Under the pieces are notes generated by a model. The model ran no database searches. It was not told where the DNA came from and saw only the letters and a list, made by a program, of their open reading frames with translations. A program made the position numbers and the translations under genes. This document shows, in pieces, positions 4,526 to 5,436 of a stretch of DNA of 5,436 nucleotides; the stretch's first letter is position 1, and the number at the start of each line of letters is the position of its first letter. Source of the stretch: Verrucomicrobiota bacterium (GTDB lineage: Bacteria > Verrucomicrobiota > Verrucomicrobiae > Chthoniobacterales > UBA10450); NCBI GenBank assembly GCA_005887855.1, contig VBQB01000319.1, positions 1-5,436 on the forward strand. Reading direction: 5' to 3'.

Positions 4526-5436
4526 TTAACGCGATGGCGATTCAGTTGAATATCCCGTGTCGGGTTGAAAGCTCCGCCTCATTACGCTCTCCCAAACTGA
4601 CGAGTCGCGCACATTCTCCAGCAGCGTTTGTCGCAACCGGAGCCGCTCTGCTGTTGGCACCTGAGTCAATTGCTGTTCAGCAGAAAATGACAAACCGCCG
4701 ATGGCGCGCAGATAATCACCGAGCCATTTCGGCGGCGGGACCGAAGCGGATGGTATCCGCCACAGGCGCGCCGTACCATCCGCTGTGACGGTCACAATCT
4801 CTGAGCCGTCGTTACTGGCGCTCGCAGAAACAAGTCCGGCTGCGTGCGGCAGTCCCGGGAAAAGAGCCGTGCCAGTGCTTGGATCGTAATAGCTAACCTC
4901 TTCGTCTTGAGTGCTGGCGGCGAGCAGAGTGCGACCGCCCGCGACGTAGCGGACGGACGTCACCGGTCCGTTGAGCACCAATGCAGGGCCAAGCTGCTCG
5001 CCGGTTTGGAGCGACCAAATCCGCGCGGTGTAATCGGCACCACCGGTGGCGATGAGCTTGCCGTCCGGGTGATAGCTGATTGAAAGAACGGGATTGTTGT
5101 GCCGAATATCGCGCCGCGGCGAAGTGCCCGTTTGGGGATCCCAGAAACGCAAGAAGTCGTCGCGGCATCCGGTAGCGATTTCCTTTGCCGAGGGAGCAAC
5201 CGCGATAGCATCGATATATTCCGGATGCGTGATGGGTTTGCCTAGCGGTTTTCCATCCGGGACACTGCATTGAAGCACCAACCCACTGAGATAAGCAGTG
5301 AATAGCGACGACCCATCGTTGGAAAACACGATGGCAGATATGGGGCTGTCTTGTTTCGGAGTTTCACCGAGCTTGGTGCCTGTGCGAGTGTCCCAAAAGT
5401 ATAACACGTTATCTGTGCCAGCAGTGGCGAAGACGG
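4526..5436 (-). CDS. WD40 repeat (beta-propeller) protein, C-terminal part
   Basis: Open to the right edge, so the N-terminus is missing; 302 codons are visible. A GTG at 5407 is inside a repeat and is not the start, since the preceding codons read VFATAGTDN, the beginning of a WD blade. Blades recur every 41-43 residues. They end in FWDTRTG (13-19), a degenerate VLQCSVPDG (53-61), FWDPQTG (97-103), IWSLQTG (139-145), YYDPSTG (182-188) and LWRIPSA (224-230). Typical strand signatures are present (HPDGKLIATGGADYTARIW). After the last blade a helical tail follows (PPPKWLGDYLRAIGG, then RLRLRQTLLENVRDSSVWES). I associate this tail with WD40 proteins of Verrucomicrobiota, often with Ser/Thr kinase N-termini, but no kinase is visible here. 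Probable role: a scaffold for protein-protein contacts. The last blade and tail are duplicated at 3100-3450. A 135-nt gap separates it from the methyltransferase. Confidence 0.9.
   Translation of the reverse strand, partial: VFATAGTDNVLYFWDTRTGTKLGETPKQDSPISAIVFSNDGSSLFTAYLSGLVLQCSVPDGKPLGKPITHPEYIDAIAVAPSAKEIATGCRDDFLRFWDPQTGTSPRRDIRHNNPVLSISYHPDGKLIATGGADYTARIWSLQTGEQLGPALVLNGPVTSVRYVAGGRTLLAASTQDEEVSYYDPSTGTALFPGLPHAAGLVSASASNDGSEIVTVTADGTARLWRIPSASVPPPKWLGDYLRAIGGLSFSAEQQLTQVPTAERLRLRQTLLENVRDSSVWESVMRRSFQPDTGYSTESPSR

Noticed and set aside
4318..4788. Plus-strand open frame of 156 codons
   Set aside because: It lies antisense to the WD40 tail and methyltransferase start, shows no recognisable domain or ribosome binding site, and the minus-strand frames there are clearly coding.
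5405..5407. GTG at 5407 as the start of the WD40 protein
   Set aside because: The frame continues to the window edge and the preceding codons (VFATAGTDN) complete a WD40 blade, so the start is outside the window.

Overview
All convincing genes lie on the minus strand, so the window reads right to left as one bacterial gene series. The organism is not identified by any marker gene. A WD40 protein ending in a WLxDY-type C-terminal domain resembles tails I associate with Verrucomicrobiota WD40/Ser-Thr-kinase proteins. Several small unrecognised secreted proteins sit beside it. Verrucomicrobiota is therefore a tentative guess (about 0.5-0.6); other environmental Gram-negatives are possible. There are no RNA genes, CRISPR arrays or transposases.

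Layout in transcription order. (1) 5436-4526: C-terminal ~302 residues of a WD40 propeller protein whose start lies outside the window. (2) 4390-3536: a class I SAM-dependent methyltransferase starting with GTG. (3) 3522-3100: a second, 5'-truncated copy of the WD40 tail, about 80% identical in protein and still in frame. (4) 3022-2699: a 107-aa exported protein. (5) 2612-1572: a membrane-anchored or exported coiled-coil protein with a C-terminal YARHG domain. (6) 1459-836: an exported four-cysteine protein whose signal peptide is encoded in frame upstream of the only usable in-frame start, apparently because of a 1-nt insertion. (7) 812-462: a 116-aa exported protein with a Pro/Arg repeat linker. 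(8) 366 to beyond 1: a further exported protein, TTG start with a consensus Shine-Dalgarno, cut by the window edge.

The most unusual feature is the architecture between these genes. A 36-nt leader, CGGCTGAGAT-N15-CGGANTATKGG, occurs three times with identical 15-nt spacing. Each copy lies just before the start of the methyltransferase, the 107-aa protein or the YARHG protein. Two copies are also preceded by a copy of the WD40 tail and a related post-stop stretch. This suggests repeated duplication of a [gene tail + intergenic leader] module that placed different genes behind the same leader.

Five consecutive genes (counting the edge gene) encode exported or envelope proteins, four of them of unknown family. 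With the WD40 protein and methyltransferase they may form one envelope- or surface-related cluster, but nothing in the sequence shows a shared pathway.
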